IMG/VR virus record: IMGVR_UViG_3300008459_008028 | Coordinates: 1-20,910 of that record | Direction: 5' to 3' (one strand) | Source: a virus | DNA length: 20,910 nucleotides | Shown here: piece by piece, positions 19,786 through 20,910 of the stretch | Numbering within the stretch: the stretch's first letter is position 1 | Layout: the number at the start of each line of letters is the position of its first letter | The notes under the pieces: generated by a model | Told to the model about the DNA's origin: nothing | Database searches by the model: none | The model's input: only the letters and a program-made list of their open reading frames with translations | Translations under genes and position numbers: made by a program

Positions 19786-20910
19786 TTAATATATTCCTAT
19801 ATAGTTATTAACATCTTTAATCACCATTTTCTTATACTCATCATGTTCTAGGTTAAGCTGCGTTATCTTTTCCCATTCTGAGCATATTTCCATATACTTC
19901 TGTTTGTATTGTTCAGGTATCATCATCTCTACACCGTCTGTATTTTGCATTAGAGGAATAGATCCTGGTATACCTTCAGATAACATTTCATACAGCATCA
20001 TCAGAGTTAATTGACCATTGATAGTAATTCTCATGGTAAACTCTGGATCATATAGAAAGCTATTCTCATCATTACTTAAACCATAAGTTGAATTAAGAAT
20101 AATTTTATAAACATAGTTTTTAGGATCTTTTTTGGGTAATTTTTTTCTCTCCTCAAAGAACCATTCATACTTATCACAAAAGATATCTTTAGGTAAATGA
20201 GCAGGAGACCACTTGTTTCTAATAGCTAGATTAGGATAAAAGCTGGTGACATCAGAACTCATGATGATCATACCATCTTTAGCTTCATATACTCCAGAAG
20301 CTGTACAACCATGAGCACCGCCTAGACCAAAATCAGTTTTTACATTTTTATAGTTAAAACTATATTTGAATCCTCCTTTAGTATCTTTAGCATTTATTAT
20401 TAAACCTTTAAAGTTTAAAAGTAAATTTTGAAAAGCTGGATGATTAAATTTAGTATAAGGTAGTATTATATCTGATACTTTTATATAATCTCTTCTAGTT
20501 CTAAGATTTTTTAAGTCGTACTTTTTTATTCCAGTTTCTTGACTTAGAAACATTAAGAATAACTCTTTAGATATTCTTGGTTCTGAAGCACTAAATAAAT
20601 TAATACCATACTCTTTAGTAAGATCTTTTCTAAGATTAATTTGATCTTTGCTAAGATTCATAATTTGTTTAGTAGACTTTACATCATTAATACAATAAGT
20701 TACCACGGTATCAAGTTGTTCTTGAGTAGTAACACTGGTTGTATGGTGAATAGGCATATCAAGAATATTGTGCCAATCCATAGAATATTGTATCCATTTA
20801 AGACTAGATCTTTTAGCCGGATTGTCCCAGTGGTTTAACTTGAATACATCTATCTGTCTTATAGATAAATCTCTTTCACTAAACTCTGAGAATTCTTTAT
20901 TTTCTTGTCT
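19786..20910 (-). CDS. family B DNA polymerase, exonuclease and palm part (5' end outside window, split gene)
   Basis: The frame is open to the window edge, so the internal Met at 20781 is not the start; 374 residues are visible. The product is the phage replicative polymerase with 3'-5' proofreading. Seen in order: the Exo III-like YCIND (20683-20697), motif A DVTSFYP (20233-20253), motif B with NSTYG (20080-20094) and motif C as NTDG (19933-19944), where the usual DTDS has Asn in the first position but keeps the key Asp. It stops with TAA soon after NNYIGIY. A complete family B polymerase should continue into the K-x-Y and thumb region, and that piece is encoded separately at 18624-19112 beyond a homing endonuclease gene. 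It heads the minus-strand replication block. The family assignment is firm; whether the two chains form an active enzyme is inferred. Confidence 0.92.
   Translation of the reverse strand, partial: RQENKEFSEFSERDLSIRQIDVFKLNHWDNPAKRSSLKWIQYSMDWHNILDMPIHHTTSVTTQEQLDTVVTYCINDVKSTKQIMNLSKDQINLRKDLTKEYGINLFSASEPRISKELFLMFLSQETGIKKYDLKNLRTRRDYIKVSDIILPYTKFNHPAFQNLLLNFKGLIINAKDTKGGFKYSFNYKNVKTDFGLGGAHGCTASGVYEAKDGMIIMSSDVTSFYPNLAIRNKWSPAHLPKDIFCDKYEWFFEERKKLPKKDPKNYVYKIILNSTYGLSNDENSFLYDPEFTMRITINGQLTLMMLYEMLSEGIPGSIPLMQNTDGVEMMIPEQYKQKYMEICSEWEKITQLNLEHDEYKKMVIKDVNNYIGIY
19799..19811. repeat. 13-bp direct repeat, copy in DNA polymerase gene
   Basis: The second exact copy of ATATAGTTATTAA. On the minus strand it covers the polymerase codons for Val-Asn-Asn-Tyr-Ile, four codons before the premature TAA. 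Its partner is 41 bases downstream in the endonuclease leader. It may mark remodelling of the insertion junction during homing. Confidence 0.55.

Noticed and set aside
19109-19788. Group I intron within the DNA polymerase gene
   Set aside because: The endonuclease gene fills all but 44 bases between the two parts and its stop overlaps the next start, leaving no space for a ribozyme core; I saw no P/Q/R/S-like core pairing.
19109-19788. Intein in the DNA polymerase
   Set aside because: The polymerase N-part ends with an in-frame TAA and the endonuclease is in another frame, so no continuous precursor protein exists.
20641-20838. Plus-strand 65-residue ORF at the right end
   Set aside because: It lies antisense to the polymerase frame, which is open through the region and carries the Exo III-like motif there.
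1-20910. tRNA genes
   Set aside because: The coding density leaves no gap above 50 bases, and no cloverleaf-like sequence was seen in the gaps.

Overview
The window is AT-rich phage DNA and most probably comes from a crAss-like phage (Crassvirales) of a Bacteroidota host. The support is a giant polypeptide carrying a multisubunit-type RNA polymerase catalytic loop, flanked by other giant proteins of virion-cargo type, lying tail to tail with a replication block that encodes a family B DNA polymerase. Gene starts are preceded by A-rich sequence rather than clear Shine-Dalgarno motifs, as in Bacteroidota. No tRNA, rRNA, CRISPR array or insertion sequence was seen, and no gene-free stretch exceeds 50 bases.

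Left arm, plus strand (1-17640): four tightly packed genes read in one direction with gaps of 6, 5 and 1 bases. They are the 3' end of an unidentified gene (A), a 3531-residue protein with an RNA polymerase core between two HExxH metalloprotease-like motifs (B), a 263-residue unknown (C) and a 1862-residue helical giant protein with a hydrophobic segment near its C-terminus (D). They look like the cargo module that is carried in the particle and delivered with the DNA, with the polymerase transcribing early genes. This role is inferred from the family.

A perfect 11-bp hairpin (17645-17673) separates the two convergent arms and has its U-tract on the minus strand.

Right arm, minus strand (17679-20910, read right to left): a family B DNA polymerase split in two by a GIY-YIG homing endonuclease gene, then a small acidic ORF and two small MazG-like nucleotide-pool genes. 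ATGA overlaps couple endonuclease, polymerase C-part and small ORF.

The most unusual signal is in the giant proteins. Across about 5,870 visible residues there are only six cysteines, and every one lies within five residues of a protein end. Each of the three gene junctions has one near the end of the upstream protein and one near the start of the downstream protein, while the last protein has none at its C-terminus. Minus-strand proteins have about 1% cysteine spread throughout. This suggests selection against internal cysteine combined with a function for the termini, such as head-to-tail linkage, metal binding or processing.
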